Source: Sphingobacteriales bacterium JAD_PAG50586_3
GTDB taxonomy: Bacteria > Bacteroidota > Bacteroidia > CAMBQF01
DNA length: 64,000 nucleotides
NCBI GenBank assembly: GCA_023213195.1
Contig: CP096135.1
Location: 2,476,842-2,540,841 of the forward strand
Direction: 5' to 3'
Shown: piece after piece, positions 1 to 8,762 of the stretch
How the letters are laid out: each line of letters begins with the position of its first letter
How positions within the stretch are numbered: position 1 is the first letter of the stretch
The notes under the pieces: generated by a model
What the model was told of the DNA's origin: nothing
Seen by the model: the letters and a program-made list of their open reading frames with translations, nothing else
Database searches by the model: none
Translations under genes and position numbers: made by a program

Positions 1-1
1 T

Positions 2-784
2 GTTGGCTTTAACGGTTTATCGGGCCGCAGTGCCGCAAACCAGGGTTATGCGGTATTTGCAAATAATACTGCTATACCCGCAGGCACAAATGCTAACTCT
101 ATTGCTGTTGCAGGCTTAGGTGGTATTGGTGTTAATGGTCAAACTACATACGGCACACTTGCCGGTGTGTTAGGCCAAAACTTTACCACTACTACTACAG
201 ACGATAACATAGGTGTTTTGGGGCAGTCTCAGGCCGGTGCCGGTGTAGTGGGTTCTAATATAGACCTTTCTTACTTTGGCGTTTTATCTCTTGGCGATTT
301 TGGTGCTACCGGTACTAAAAACTTTATTATTGACCACCCAATGGATCCTGAGAACAAATTCCTTAAGCATTTCTCTATAGAGTCTGACCAGGTGTTAAAC
401 GTTTACCGTGGCAACATTACCCTTGATGCTAATGGCGAAGCTACTGCAACCCTTCCTCATTACTTCCAGTCTATCAACATCAACTTTAGCTACCAACTTA
501 CTCCGGTAGGTGCTGCAACCCCGGGCTTGTTTGTTAAAGAAGAAATTGGCACAGGCAACACTTTTAAAATTGCAGGTGGTGCGGCAGGTCAAAAAGTTAG
601 CTGGGTAGTTTACTCAGAGCGTAACGACCCATATATGCAACAACACCCTGAAAAACGCGATACTGAAGTTGAAAAACGCAGCGGCCAAAAAGGTACATAC
701 ATGCACCCGCAATTATATAACCAACCGGCTTCTAAAGGCACGTATTTCAACCTAAACCAACCTCAAATTAAAGAGCAACGCTAA
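2..784 (+). CDS. C-terminal part of a repetitive surface or tail-like protein (5' end outside window)
   Basis: The reading frame is already open at base 2, so the start lies outside the window; about 260 residues are visible. The first 90 residues are rich in Gly, Ala, Asn and Thr with short recurring pieces of the type GxxGVNG and GVLGQ, as in beta-rich surface or fibre proteins. From about residue 100 there is a non-repetitive domain containing FIIDHPMDPENKFLKHFSIE and KVSWVVYSERNDPY. I recognise this as a conserved C-terminal module of large uncharacterised Bacteroidota and cyanobacterial proteins, but know no function for it. The tail is polar (many K, Q, N). No T9SS sorting domain is seen. 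A strong terminator follows. Function unknown; a secreted structural role is inference. Confidence 0.75.
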   Translation, partial: VGFNGLSGRSAANQGYAVFANNTAIPAGTNANSIAVAGLGGIGVNGQTTYGTLAGVLGQNFTTTTTDDNIGVLGQSQAGAGVVGSNIDLSYFGVLSLGDFGATGTKNFIIDHPMDPENKFLKHFSIESDQVLNVYRGNITLDANGEATATLPHYFQSININFSYQLTPVGAATPGLFVKEEIGTGNTFKIAGGAAGQKVSWVVYSERNDPYMQQHPEKRDTEVEKRSGQKGTYMHPQLYNQPASKGTYFNLNQPQIKEQR

Positions 785-810
785 GCATTTAGCTTGATTG
801 ATATTTACTA

Positions 811-840
811 AAAAGCCCCGCTATTAGCGGGGCTTTTTTA
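811..840 (+). terminator. Intrinsic terminator after the surface protein
   Basis: AAAAGCCCCGC, a short loop, then GCGGGGCTTTTTT: a near-perfect GC-rich hairpin followed by a T tract, 27 bases after the upstream stop codon and ahead of the response regulator. Confidence 0.9.
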
Positions 841-883
841 TTTATTCAAAATTTATTCAAAATTACGTAGCTATCTTAGCTAG

Positions 884-1555
884 ATGAAGTTGTTGCTTAT
901 AGAAGATGAAAAAGAGTTGGCTAATAGTATTATATACTATCTGACAGGTAACAGCTTTATTTGTGAGTGGGCTGTAGATGTACATTCGGCCCTTGATAAA
1001 ATAAGTACTTTTGAATACGATTGTATATTGCTAGACCTGATGCTACCCGATGGTAATGGCTTTGCGATATTAAATGAACTCAAAGCCCAAAATAAAACAG
1101 AAGGGATAATTATTATATCGGCTAAAGAAGGGCTTGATATTAAAATTGAAGGCCTGCAACTGGGGGCTGATGATTACCTTACTAAGCCTTTCCATCTTTC
1201 AGAACTATTGGCAAGGGTACAGGCTTTAATACGCAGGAAAAACTTCAATGGCAACAATACTATTTGTTTTAATGAAATTACAGTTGATGTATTTGGCAAA
1301 ATAGCCAGTGTAAAAGGGCAACCGGTTATGCTTACCAAAACAGAACTGCAATTGCTTATTTACCTTATTGGCAACAATAACAAGGTGCTCCCTAAAAATG
1401 CAATTGCCGAACACCTATCTGGCGATATGGCAGATATGTTGGTTAGCCACGATTTTGTGTATGCACACATTAAAAACTTAAAGAAAAAGCTAGCAGATGC
1501 AGGCTGTGGCGAATATATTAAAACAGTATACGGACTCGGCTATAAATGGCAATAA
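884..1555 (+). CDS. OmpR/PhoB-type response regulator
   Basis: 223 residues. An N-terminal receiver domain (about 1-115) shows the acidic pocket EDE near residue 7-9, the phospho-acceptor Asp51 in LLDLMLPDG, and the conserved Lys101 in YLTKPF. A C-terminal winged-helix domain (about 125-223) ends with the typical YIKTVYGLGYKW wing. It should bind DNA after phosphorylation by the kinase encoded directly downstream: the stop codon TAA is immediately followed by the kinase ATG with no gap, so the two are co-translated. A TATCTTAG box lies only 4 bases before the ATG, so the message may be almost leaderless. The regulated genes are unknown; the outer-membrane barrel downstream is one candidate. 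Confidence 0.95.
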   Translation: MKLLLIEDEKELANSIIYYLTGNSFICEWAVDVHSALDKISTFEYDCILLDLMLPDGNGFAILNELKAQNKTEGIIIISAKEGLDIKIEGLQLGADDYLTKPFHLSELLARVQALIRRKNFNGNNTICFNEITVDVFGKIASVKGQPVMLTKTELQLLIYLIGNNNKVLPKNAIAEHLSGDMADMLVSHDFVYAHIKNLKKKLADAGCGEYIKTVYGLGYKWQ

Positions 1556-2821
1556 ATGAAGCAAAAGCTACTGCATAAAACACTAAAACTATACATCATA
1601 TTTTCGGTGCTGGTTTTGCTTTTTACTGCCCCCATATTTTACTTTATTGCTGATGAAATTCAGTTAGAAGAAGCAGACGAGGCTTTGCTATTGAGGCAGC
1701 ACGAGTTTGAGAGTATTCTGTTACCGGGTTTTAAACAAACAGATATTGCAAAATGGAACGGGTGGAATAGGGATATTAAAATAGAACCCGCAAATACACT
1801 TATTAAAACATCACAATTTTCAACAGGCAATTACCTGAATATTATGGATGGTGATTTTGAGCCTTACAGGGTGCTGAAATCCCCTGTTATTATTGATGGT
1901 GCTCCGTATATATTGTTTATTAAAATAAATCTGCTAAAAGCAGAGCACATGGTCTATAACATTGTTATGCTCTATGTGGCTATCATATTTTTTCTACTAA
2001 TTGGTTTGTTTATTATCAGCCGCTGGTATTTGGCTAAACTTTGGCAACCTTTTCAGCAACTACTATTACAATTAGAGCATTTTGAAATTAATAACCCCGT
2101 AAATATTGCTTATTCGTCTACTAATGTTGATGAATTTTACAGACTTAATACAGTTATTGGAAAGCTGATAAGCCGTAATATTATAATATATAACAACCAA
2201 AAAGAGTTTGTAGAAAATGCCGCGCACGAGTTACAAACCCCGTTGGCTGTTATGCAGGCCAAGCTTGATAACCTTATACAGGCTGATGATATAAGCCCTG
2301 CGCTGGCTAATGGGCTTACACAACTCAGCAATTCAATAACCCGCCTAAACCACATTAATAAAAACCTGCTGCTGCTGTCGCGCATTGGTAACGATACTTA
2401 TATAGAACAACAAGAGGTAGATTTGGCAAAGGTTCTTAACCAACAACTGGCTTTTGTTCAAGAGCAAATAGATGCAGAAAATATTACCATTACATCGCAC
2501 TTGGCCAATGCACCGCTAAAGGCAAATATAGCATTGGTAGAGGTTTGTACAGGTAATTTGCTAACTAACGCTATTAAGCATAACTACAATGGCGGCACTA
2601 TACATGTGGAGTTAATAGGAAATTTATTAACCGTAACAAATACAGGTACTACTACAGAATTAGATAGCGAAAAACTATTTACCCGCTTTACAAAAATAAA
2701 TCCCGCATCACACGGGGCCGGTCTGGGCCTTGCTATTGTTAGAAAGATAACAGGTTTATACGGGTGGAATTTGCAATATCAATATCAAAATAACCTGCAT
2801 GTTTTTTCTATCAGGTTCTAA
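1556..2821 (+). CDS. Sensor histidine kinase
   Basis: 421 residues. Two membrane segments (about 12-33 and 133-157) enclose a short periplasmic sensor of about 100 residues. The dimerisation helix carries His224 in FVENAAHELQTPL, the site of autophosphorylation. The ATPase domain shows an N box (LLTNAIKHN) and a G box (GAGLGLAIV). It abuts the response regulator stop codon, so kinase and regulator form a two-gene operon. The sensor region has no domain I can name, so the signal is unknown. The architecture matches QseC/BaeS-like kinases without a clear HAMP domain. Confidence 0.94.
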   Translation: MKQKLLHKTLKLYIIFSVLVLLFTAPIFYFIADEIQLEEADEALLLRQHEFESILLPGFKQTDIAKWNGWNRDIKIEPANTLIKTSQFSTGNYLNIMDGDFEPYRVLKSPVIIDGAPYILFIKINLLKAEHMVYNIVMLYVAIIFFLLIGLFIISRWYLAKLWQPFQQLLLQLEHFEINNPVNIAYSSTNVDEFYRLNTVIGKLISRNIIIYNNQKEFVENAAHELQTPLAVMQAKLDNLIQADDISPALANGLTQLSNSITRLNHINKNLLLLSRIGNDTYIEQQEVDLAKVLNQQLAFVQEQIDAENITITSHLANAPLKANIALVEVCTGNLLTNAIKHNYNGGTIHVELIGNLLTVTNTGTTTELDSEKLFTRFTKINPASHGAGLGLAIVRKITGLYGWNLQYQYQNNLHVFSIRF

Positions 2822-2875
2822 AATTCAAAATGTATTCTAAATCGGGTTGCAGCTTTGTGTTTTAGTTGAAAGATG

Positions 2876-4263
2876 ATGAAGATATGTTTTATTACATGCC
2901 TGTTACTAATTGGAACTACCGTAAAATCTCAAACCGACAGTTTATCGTTTATACGTTCTAAACGCATTGCCGATGCTGATTTGGTAAAAAAGCGCGAAGG
3001 CACTTTTTTACCGGTATCCCCGATTTTTCGTCAGATCCTGTAACCGGTTTTGGGTTTGGTGTAAGGGGCAATGTGTATTGGAATGGCACCAGAACCAACC
3101 CGCTGTTTGCATACACGCCATATTTAATAAAGCTAAAGGCCAATGCTGCCTATTATACAAGTAATGCACGCGAGCTTGTGCTGTCTGTAGATGTGCCCTA
3201 TTACAAAGGTTCGCGTTGGCGTTTCAGGGTAGATTTTAAAGCCCAGCAAAACCCTGCAAATTTATACTTCGGCTTAACAGAAGCTACATTAGGGCCTTTG
3301 CGTTTGCCATCAACACCAACAGGTGGTGCTACGTATAGCAATTACAAGGCTTTTGATGAAGCAAGAAAATTGTTGCGCCCGGGAGAGAATGGCGAAGCTC
3401 CTTTGGTTACCGATGCACTTTCTAATAGGTATAGGGAAACCGAGTTTATGCTCAATTTAAAAGCTGACTATGCTATTGGTAAAGGTAAGTGGCGTGTTAT
3501 GGGCGGGTATGAAATTCAGCACTTGAAATATAAAACATTTGAAGGATTAGTTGCCGATGCCATAGAACCTATTACAGGCAAAGAAACTACCGCCCCTAAT
3601 GGTTTTTCATTACTCGCGCGCGATTATGCGGAGGGTAATATTAAGGGGGTAGATGGAGGGTGGCTTTCTATACTGCAAACAGCGCTTATTTATGATACGC
3701 GCGATTTTGAGCCCGACCCAACCAATGGGCTTTATTTTGAAGTTGCAAATGAATTATCATACCCAGCCATAGGTTCACAATTTAGTTTTGATAAGCTGTT
3801 TGTACAAGGCAGGGTGTATAAAAAGATACCCATAGGCCCACGTACCGTAATTGCAGGACGTTTGGCGGCAGGTAATATTTTTGGAGTCAACGCGCCTTTC
3901 TTCGAGTTTCAAGACCAGTGGAGCCCTGATGGTAGTATAAATGCTTTGGGTGGAAAGCAATCGTTACGTGGGTATCGTACAAATAGATTTTTAGCAAGGT
4001 CATTATGGTTTGCTAATGTTGAACTGCGTGTAAAAGTAGCCGAGGTTAAATTTTGGAAGCAGCGTTTTGGCTTTTCGTTAGCCCCGTTTTTTGATGCCGG
4101 AACGGCGAGAGACCGTTGGCAAAACCTTAATTTTAGCAAAGTTAAAACATCATACGGCGGCGGCTTGCGTATTGCCTGGAACCAGTCAACCATTCTATCT
4201 CTCGACTTTGGAATGTCTAAAGAAGACAGGCTGCTGTTTTTTGGTATAGGGCAAATATTTTAA
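2876..4263 (+). CDS. Outer-membrane beta-barrel protein, BamA/surface-antigen-like (one-base frameshift)
   Basis: The start ATG at 2876 opens a signal peptide (MKICFITCLLLIGTTVKSQ). The frame breaks in a run of six T at 3004-3009; adding one T joins it to the long frame that runs to 4263, giving about 462 residues. The mature part has alternating aromatic-hydrophobic strands, many Tyr and Gly, and motifs such as GGGLRIAWN and a C-terminal strand ending in FFGIGQIF with a terminal Phe, typical of barrels inserted by BamA. The sequence FGVNAPFFEFQ...LRGYR resembles the barrel of the Omp85/D15 family. No POTRA repeats are present, so it is a short barrel-only member. The stop codon directly abuts the stop of the convergent acetyltransferase gene. 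Confidence 0.8.
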
Positions 4264-4776
4264 CTACCTATACGGATTAAACACCCTGTAATACATACCC
4301 GGCTCATCGCCGCAAAGGGTTTCTTTCCAATATGCCATTCCGCATTTTTCAAGTACGCGGATAGAACCAATATTATTCTTATCAACGCGACCAATAATCA
4401 CATCCAGGTTATGGTCTTTAAAGCCATGCTCTACACTTACCAAACCAGCTTCGGTACCATACCCTTTGCCCCAAAAGCGTTTGTGAAAGCGGTAGCCTAA
4501 GTCAACTAGGTTTACATCGCGCTGCATGCGTAAGCCGCTCCAGCCAATTATTTCTCCCGTGTCTTTTAATACACATACCCAACGGCCAAAACCTTCGGTA
4601 TCGTATGGGTTGTAGTTCTCAATAAATTTATACGATTCTTCAACCGATGCAAAAGCTTTATCGCCTGTATAGCGTATAACATCCGGGTCGGCATTCAGCA
4701 GGTACATATCTTCTGCATCTTCAACCATAAATCTGCGCATCCATAGGCGCTCTGTTTCAAGTATAGCGTTATTCAT
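4264..4776 (-). CDS. GNAT N-acetyltransferase (RimJ/RimL type), copy 1
   Basis: Start chosen at 4776 (MNNAILETERLWMRRF), the usual beginning of this family; an in-frame start at 4815 would only add a tail overlapping the upstream gene. About 170 residues with the RimJ/RimL layout: an N-terminal ETERL strand, WVCVLKDTGEIIGWSGL, and the acetyl-CoA loop region RFWGKGYGTEA. The family moves acetyl groups from acetyl-CoA to amines of proteins or small molecules; the substrate is unknown. It overlaps the upstream paralogue by 8 bases, so the pair is co-translated. The pair looks like a tandem duplication that has diverged. Confidence 0.88.
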   Translation of the reverse strand: MNNAILETERLWMRRFMVEDAEDMYLLNADPDVIRYTGDKAFASVEESYKFIENYNPYDTEGFGRWVCVLKDTGEIIGWSGLRMQRDVNLVDLGYRFHKRFWGKGYGTEAGLVSVEHGFKDHNLDVIIGRVDKNNIGSIRVLEKCGMAYWKETLCGDEPGMYYRVFNPYR

Positions 4777-5275
4777 TTCTTCTAATTGTATAGTATAATA
4801 CCTTGGTAGTACCACTAAAATATTCTTTAGTCAATACCATTCCCAGACTTTCCATAATTTTTTGCGATGCGATATTTTCTGCCGAACATTTGGCTGAAAT
4901 CTCATCAACCTTAATTAAGTTAAAACCAAAGTTTATGCAAGCAGCGGCGGCTTCTTTGGCATAGCCTTTATTCCAGTATTCAGGCAAAAACAATCCGCCA
5001 ATATCCACCTCGTTATCCTCTTTAAAATATCGTAAGCCAAATACACCAATAAAAGTGTTGGTGCCTTTTAAAACACAGGCCCAACGCCCATAGCCAAAGT
5101 TTTGATAGTCGGTGTAGTTGGTAATAAATCCAATAGCCTCATCAATACTACCCATAGGGTAACTGCCGGTATAGCGCATTACTAATGGGTTGCTGTTTAA
5201 TGCAAAAACATTGGCAGCATCATCTACTACTAATTCCCTAAATAAAAGGCGTTCTGTTTCAAATACAACCGGCAT
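4769..5275 (-). CDS. GNAT N-acetyltransferase (RimJ/RimL type), copy 2
   Basis: Start chosen at 5275 (MPVVFETERLLFREL); the longer in-frame start at 5329 adds residues unlike the family. About 168 residues. Shared features with the neighbour: ETERL, residues LVMRYTG before the helix, GRWACVLKGTNTFIGVFGLR and the acetyl-CoA loop EYWNKGYAKEA. The two proteins keep the same length and order of motifs, which supports gene duplication. It is the first gene of the two-gene unit. Substrate unknown. Confidence 0.88.
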   Translation of the reverse strand: MPVVFETERLLFRELVVDDAANVFALNSNPLVMRYTGSYPMGSIDEAIGFITNYTDYQNFGYGRWACVLKGTNTFIGVFGLRYFKEDNEVDIGGLFLPEYWNKGYAKEAAAACINFGFNLIKVDEISAKCSAENIASQKIMESLGMVLTKEYFSGTTKVLYYTIRRNE

Positions 5276-5331
5276 AGCGCAAAGATAGAAAAACGCTTTA
5301 CTATTGCTAAAATCCCTCCTCGTTTGCACTC

Positions 5332-5358
5332 GGGTACTCCCTCCAAAGGGAGATTTAG
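5332..5358. repeat. Short CTCCCT/AGGGAG intergenic repeat
   Basis: ACTCCCTCCAAAGGGAGATTT forms a small hairpin (CTCCCT with AGGGAG). Close variants occur at about 11685, 18843, 28800, 32780-33230, 33490-33600, 57741 and 58060, always outside genes or at their 3' ends. Confidence 0.7.
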
Positions 5359-5372
5359 TAAAGAGATTAAAA

Positions 5373-5762
5373 AATGCAGGCCTGTAAGCCGGGTTCTGTT
5401 TCCCGCCGGGGCGGGACTTCTATCATTTATCTGCGATTACAGTCGCCTGTAACCTGTATCTGCCTACCCATTGCAAATGAGGAGCGGGCCGCCCCCTGGC
5501 TACACGTAGCCAATTGCAACCTATTTGGCTTTTCAACCCGTAAGGTTTACCCGATGCAACATTACTGGTACATCCGTGGGCTCTTACCCCGCGTTTTCAC
5601 CCTTACCCTGTAACACACGTGCTACGGGGCGGTATAGTTCTCTGCGGCACTATCTGTAACGCATTTGTTGCCGCCTGCGCCCCCACCCGTTAGGTGGTAC
5701 GGTACCCTGTGTTGTCCGGACTTTCCTCCCTAATTGCTTAGAGCGATAGAACGGCCTGCATT
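5373..5762 (-). ncRNA. rnpB: RNase P RNA (bacterial class A)
   Basis: On the minus strand the RNA begins and ends with complementary arms (AATGCAGGCC at the 5' end against GGCCTGCATT at the 3' end), forming helix P1 over about 390 nt. Diagnostic conserved segments are present in order: GGGAGGAAAGTCCGGAC (plus strand 5714-5730), a central ACTATACCGCC, GGTAAGGGTGAAAACGCGG followed by GTAAGAGCCCAC, and CCCGGCTTACAGGCC near the 3' end. These are the CR-I to CR-V elements of RNase P RNA, the ribozyme that trims the 5' leader of precursor tRNAs. A 79-codon open frame on the plus strand is only its shadow. Confidence 0.97.
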
Positions 5763-5780
5763 ATGCAAAGATAGTTTATT

Positions 5781-5863
5781 TAGGGTTCAGGGGTCAGTAG
5801 TCAGAAATCAGCAATAAAAAGCCGGAATAATCTGACCCCTGACCTCTGTTCCCTGACCCCTGA
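5781..5863. repeat. GGGGTCAG / CTGACCCC intergenic repeat cluster
   Basis: Repeated words GGGGTCAG, TCAGAAATCAG and CTGACCCCTGA read in both directions, ending flush against the gldN stop codon. A related block (CTGACCCCTGACCCC) sits before accC at 23384. These words are common Bacteroidota intergenic filler; I know no assigned function. Confidence 0.7.
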
Positions 5864-6733
5864 TTACCAATCCCACAAATCGTGTTCAAAGTCCATAATA
5901 TCGGTTTTAACCCGCTGCGACTCTATCATGGCATCCATACCGGTTGAGTAGTCGGTAATCTTCCGGTCAAATGGGTTACTTTCTTTGTACACGTAGCTGC
6001 TAAACATGCGCTTCATAAATATATCGTCGTAGCTAAGTATGTCGGTATTGTTAAAACGGTTAAAAGCCTTGTAGTTTACCATGGCATCGCGCAGTTGGGG
6101 GAAGTATATCCAGTACATTTCCTGCTTACCTTTTATCTCGCCGGTGGCCGGGTCTACCACTATACGCACCGGGCAAATACCTATTATGCGCACCTCCATT
6201 ACAGAGCGTTGCCTATCAAAAAACCAAATCTCTTTAAGGCGGTATTCCAGCACATCTTTTGGGTTTAGGGTAGATGCTATAACGGTATCGCGCAAAATGT
6301 CGGGGTCGTACAAATCGGGCACTTGTATAGTATCTGTCCTGTAGCCAATGCCCAACGCTTCTTCCTTTGTCATGGGTACTAAAAACTCATCGTCTATAGA
6401 ACTGTAGGGGGTAACCAGGCCGTTGGCAATACCACATTTTATAACGGTAAGCAGGTTAGCGCGGTTGTTGCTGGGCTCAAACGGATAGTAAAAACCATGG
6501 TTCATTTTTTCGCGCATATCTATGGTGCGCCATACCCATTTTTCCCACATAATATCGGCCTCGCGCACCTGCGGATAGGGCATGGGCGTGCGGCGTTTTA
6601 TGTGCGACTTAATAGCCACATTGTTATTAATATTGCCTGTTTTAGGGCATGGAGCGTCTAATACACTCTGGGCTTGGATACTGCAAATTATGCTTAGTAA
6701 AGGCACAACCGCCAATGCAATTTTTATACGCAT
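5864..6733 (-). CDS. gldN: Gliding motility / type IX secretion protein GldN (PorN family)
   Basis: 289 residues with a signal peptide (MRIKIALAVVPLLSIICSIQAQ). The mature protein has the GldN hallmarks: a WEKWVWRTIDMREKMN helix after a basic linker, FYYPFEP, and the segment YRLKEIWFFDRQRSVMEVR followed by an IxGICPVR strand. GldN is a periplasmic part of the T9SS; with GldK it forms the ring under the outer membrane that accompanies the GldLM motor. The window encodes several T9SS client proteins, which fits. What is odd is that gldN stands alone: gldK, gldL and gldM normally precede it, but here the upstream neighbour is an unrelated secreted phosphatase gene. It may be a second copy; the core operon may lie elsewhere. 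Confidence 0.92.
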   Translation of the reverse strand: MRIKIALAVVPLLSIICSIQAQSVLDAPCPKTGNINNNVAIKSHIKRRTPMPYPQVREADIMWEKWVWRTIDMREKMNHGFYYPFEPSNNRANLLTVIKCGIANGLVTPYSSIDDEFLVPMTKEEALGIGYRTDTIQVPDLYDPDILRDTVIASTLNPKDVLEYRLKEIWFFDRQRSVMEVRIIGICPVRIVVDPATGEIKGKQEMYWIYFPQLRDAMVNYKAFNRFNNTDILSYDDIFMKRMFSSYVYKESNPFDRKITDYSTGMDAMIESQRVKTDIMDFEHDLWDW

Positions 6734-6874
6734 AACACCAAATGTTAAAATTTGGTAGAGTTGAAATCATAGATTACACAATAGCGTATAATGCCCCCAT
6801 AGTGGTTTTTTATTTTATTACGTTACCTAATAGTAAGTAGTTACAATAGGATATACTAATCCTGTGCCAAACTC

Positions 6875-6942
6875 AATTCATAATGCAAAATTGAAAATGC
6901 AGAATGAGTTAGCGCTCAATTATGAATTGTGCATTATGAATT
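6875..6942. repeat. Inverted repeat AATTCATAATGCA / TGCATTATGAATT
   Basis: A perfect 13-base inverted repeat (6875-6887 and 6930-6942) with related AATTATGAATT words between the arms, located between gldN and the secreted phosphatase gene. The long hairpin could end transcription coming from the phosphatase gene, though it lacks a T tract. Such ATTCATAAT words are common intergenic repeats in Bacteroidota. Confidence 0.7.
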
Positions 6943-6951
6943 CTGAATTAG

Positions 6952-8616
6952 TTAATCTACTACCAATCGCTTGTTGTAAACCTTAGCGCCGTCGGCAAAT
7001 TTAATAAGGTATACACCGTGTTTAAGGCCCAGTACTTGGGCATCAAATCGGTAGCTATGTAAACCCTTGGTTAGGGTAGGGGAGTCGCACAGGTTTTTAA
7101 TCAGCTTGCCTTGCATATCAAACAACTCTAAGGTGCAAGTGCTTTCTTTTGATAGTTCTATTTCAATACCAAACTCTTTGTATACCGGGTTAGGGAATAT
7201 ATTAAAATTAACAAGCGATGATGGTATTGTTGTTGTGCCGGTGCCTTGCTGTTTAATAATGGCAAAACGGTCTTGTATTTCGCCATAAGCGGTTAGGTAC
7301 TGGCTGCGCAATGTATCGCCATTAATAGTAACAATGGCAGAACCTAAGCAGGTATCGCAACCCTCGGCATAATACATGGCAGGGTGGCTAAGGGCAGGTG
7401 CATCATCAACACTACCTGCGTTACCCACAATCATATATACAGCGCCTTTGTTAGCATCGGGACCATCGGTATATTTTACGTATGCCTGCCCGTTAAGGTC
7501 GTTGCCGCTGGTGCCGTTTACTATATGGGTTGATGCGTTAAAATCGCCCATAGAACCGAAGAAATCATTAATAAGGTAAGAGCGCTCGTATACGTGGCTG
7601 TGCCCGCAAAGTACAAGGTCTACGCCATAGCTTTCCAGTATGGGCGATATAACCTCGCGCATGGCTTTCATATTCACCTCCCAAAACTGGTCAGAGTCGT
7701 GAGAGCCATCGGTATGCGGTGGTTGATGAAAGTATACAATCTTCCATTGCTTATCGGTAGCGGCAAGATCGGCCTGCAGCCATTGTGTAAATGGCGAGCT
7801 GCTGAAACTAAAGAACGGGCTTGCCCCAATCCAATCGTGCGACGCGTTAAATACCGAACCCAGCTCAGAGTTTATAGACAGGAAATGCGCATTGCCATAA
7901 TCGTAGCTGTAATACAATTCAGTACCCGATGCTACACCACCACATTCGCCATTTTTAAATACATCAACAAAATCAAAGTAAGGCCCATCGTGGGTGGTAG
8001 GGTTGGTAGATATTACCGGGTTAGAAATAACGCCATAATCGTGGTTGCCGGGTGCCGGTAAAAAAGGCAGGTACTTCATAATATCCCTGTAACCATAAAT
8101 GCTATCAAACACCTTGGTCATATATTCCTGCTCTGTGCCATCCTGGTAAACGTTATCGCCCAACCAAATCCAAAAGTCAACACCTTTATCGGCAGTGTAG
8201 TCTACAAAAGACTCGCGCACCTTAACCTGGTTAGAGTTGCCTTTACCAAAATCGCCGGTGGCCCAAAAACTAAAAGGCTGCACTGTGCCAATGGGCGGAG
8301 GTGTTTTAAACTTATGCAGCGCGCTGGGGCCGCTTTGCAATGTGGTGCTGGTGCCCACAGCATAGTAGTAAGTAGTATTGGGCTGCAGGTTTATAAGTTG
8401 CACCGTATGGTTGTTTACCACAGCATTATCTGTAACAGCGCCCGATAGGTTGTTGGCATCGGTACCGTATATTACGCGGCTGTCTGCCTCAAAAGAGGTA
8501 CGCCACATAACTTTAATACTGGTTGATGTTGGGCTTTGCAGGTACGGGCCTACAGTTAAGGTTTGGGCTTTTATAGCCGAAGTAATAAGTAGCAGGGCAA
8601 CAATAATATTTTTCAT
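6952..8616 (-). CDS. Secreted purple-acid-phosphatase-like metallophosphoesterase with T9SS sorting domain
   Basis: 554 residues. Signal peptide at 1-17 (ends IKAQ). Residues about 20-105 form a fibronectin-III-like purple acid phosphatase N domain (VMWRTSFEADSRVIYG). The calcineurin-like catalytic domain shows the metal-binding blocks in order: ATGDFGKGN, WLGDNVYQDG, PGNHDYG, YFHQPPH and LCGHSHVYERS. The last about 80 residues (NIFPNPVYKEF ... GVYLIKFADGAKVYNKRLVVD) are a type A T9SS C-terminal sorting domain, so the enzyme is exported through the outer membrane. The likely job is releasing phosphate from organic esters outside the cell. It is transcribed toward gldN with a 218-base gap. Confidence 0.93.
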   Translation of the reverse strand: MKNIIVALLLITSAIKAQTLTVGPYLQSPTSTSIKVMWRTSFEADSRVIYGTDANNLSGAVTDNAVVNNHTVQLINLQPNTTYYYAVGTSTTLQSGPSALHKFKTPPPIGTVQPFSFWATGDFGKGNSNQVKVRESFVDYTADKGVDFWIWLGDNVYQDGTEQEYMTKVFDSIYGYRDIMKYLPFLPAPGNHDYGVISNPVISTNPTTHDGPYFDFVDVFKNGECGGVASGTELYYSYDYGNAHFLSINSELGSVFNASHDWIGASPFFSFSSSPFTQWLQADLAATDKQWKIVYFHQPPHTDGSHDSDQFWEVNMKAMREVISPILESYGVDLVLCGHSHVYERSYLINDFFGSMGDFNASTHIVNGTSGNDLNGQAYVKYTDGPDANKGAVYMIVGNAGSVDDAPALSHPAMYYAEGCDTCLGSAIVTINGDTLRSQYLTAYGEIQDRFAIIKQQGTGTTTIPSSLVNFNIFPNPVYKEFGIEIELSKESTCTLELFDMQGKLIKNLCDSPTLTKGLHSYRFDAQVLGLKHGVYLIKFADGAKVYNKRLVVD

Positions 8617-8762
8617 TTGCTTTGGTTGGATAGAATGATAACAAATATAGGTTTAGAACAAATACCCGCGCAGCTTTTGGGTAAGATTAATATTTATTTA
8701 AAATCTCCCCTAGATGGCGAGTGCATGCCGGCAATAGCATACAGAAGCATTCAGGCGCCATA

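Noticed and set aside
5374..5613. 79-codon open frame
   Set aside because: It lies wholly inside the RNase P RNA gene on the other strand and has no protein-like composition.
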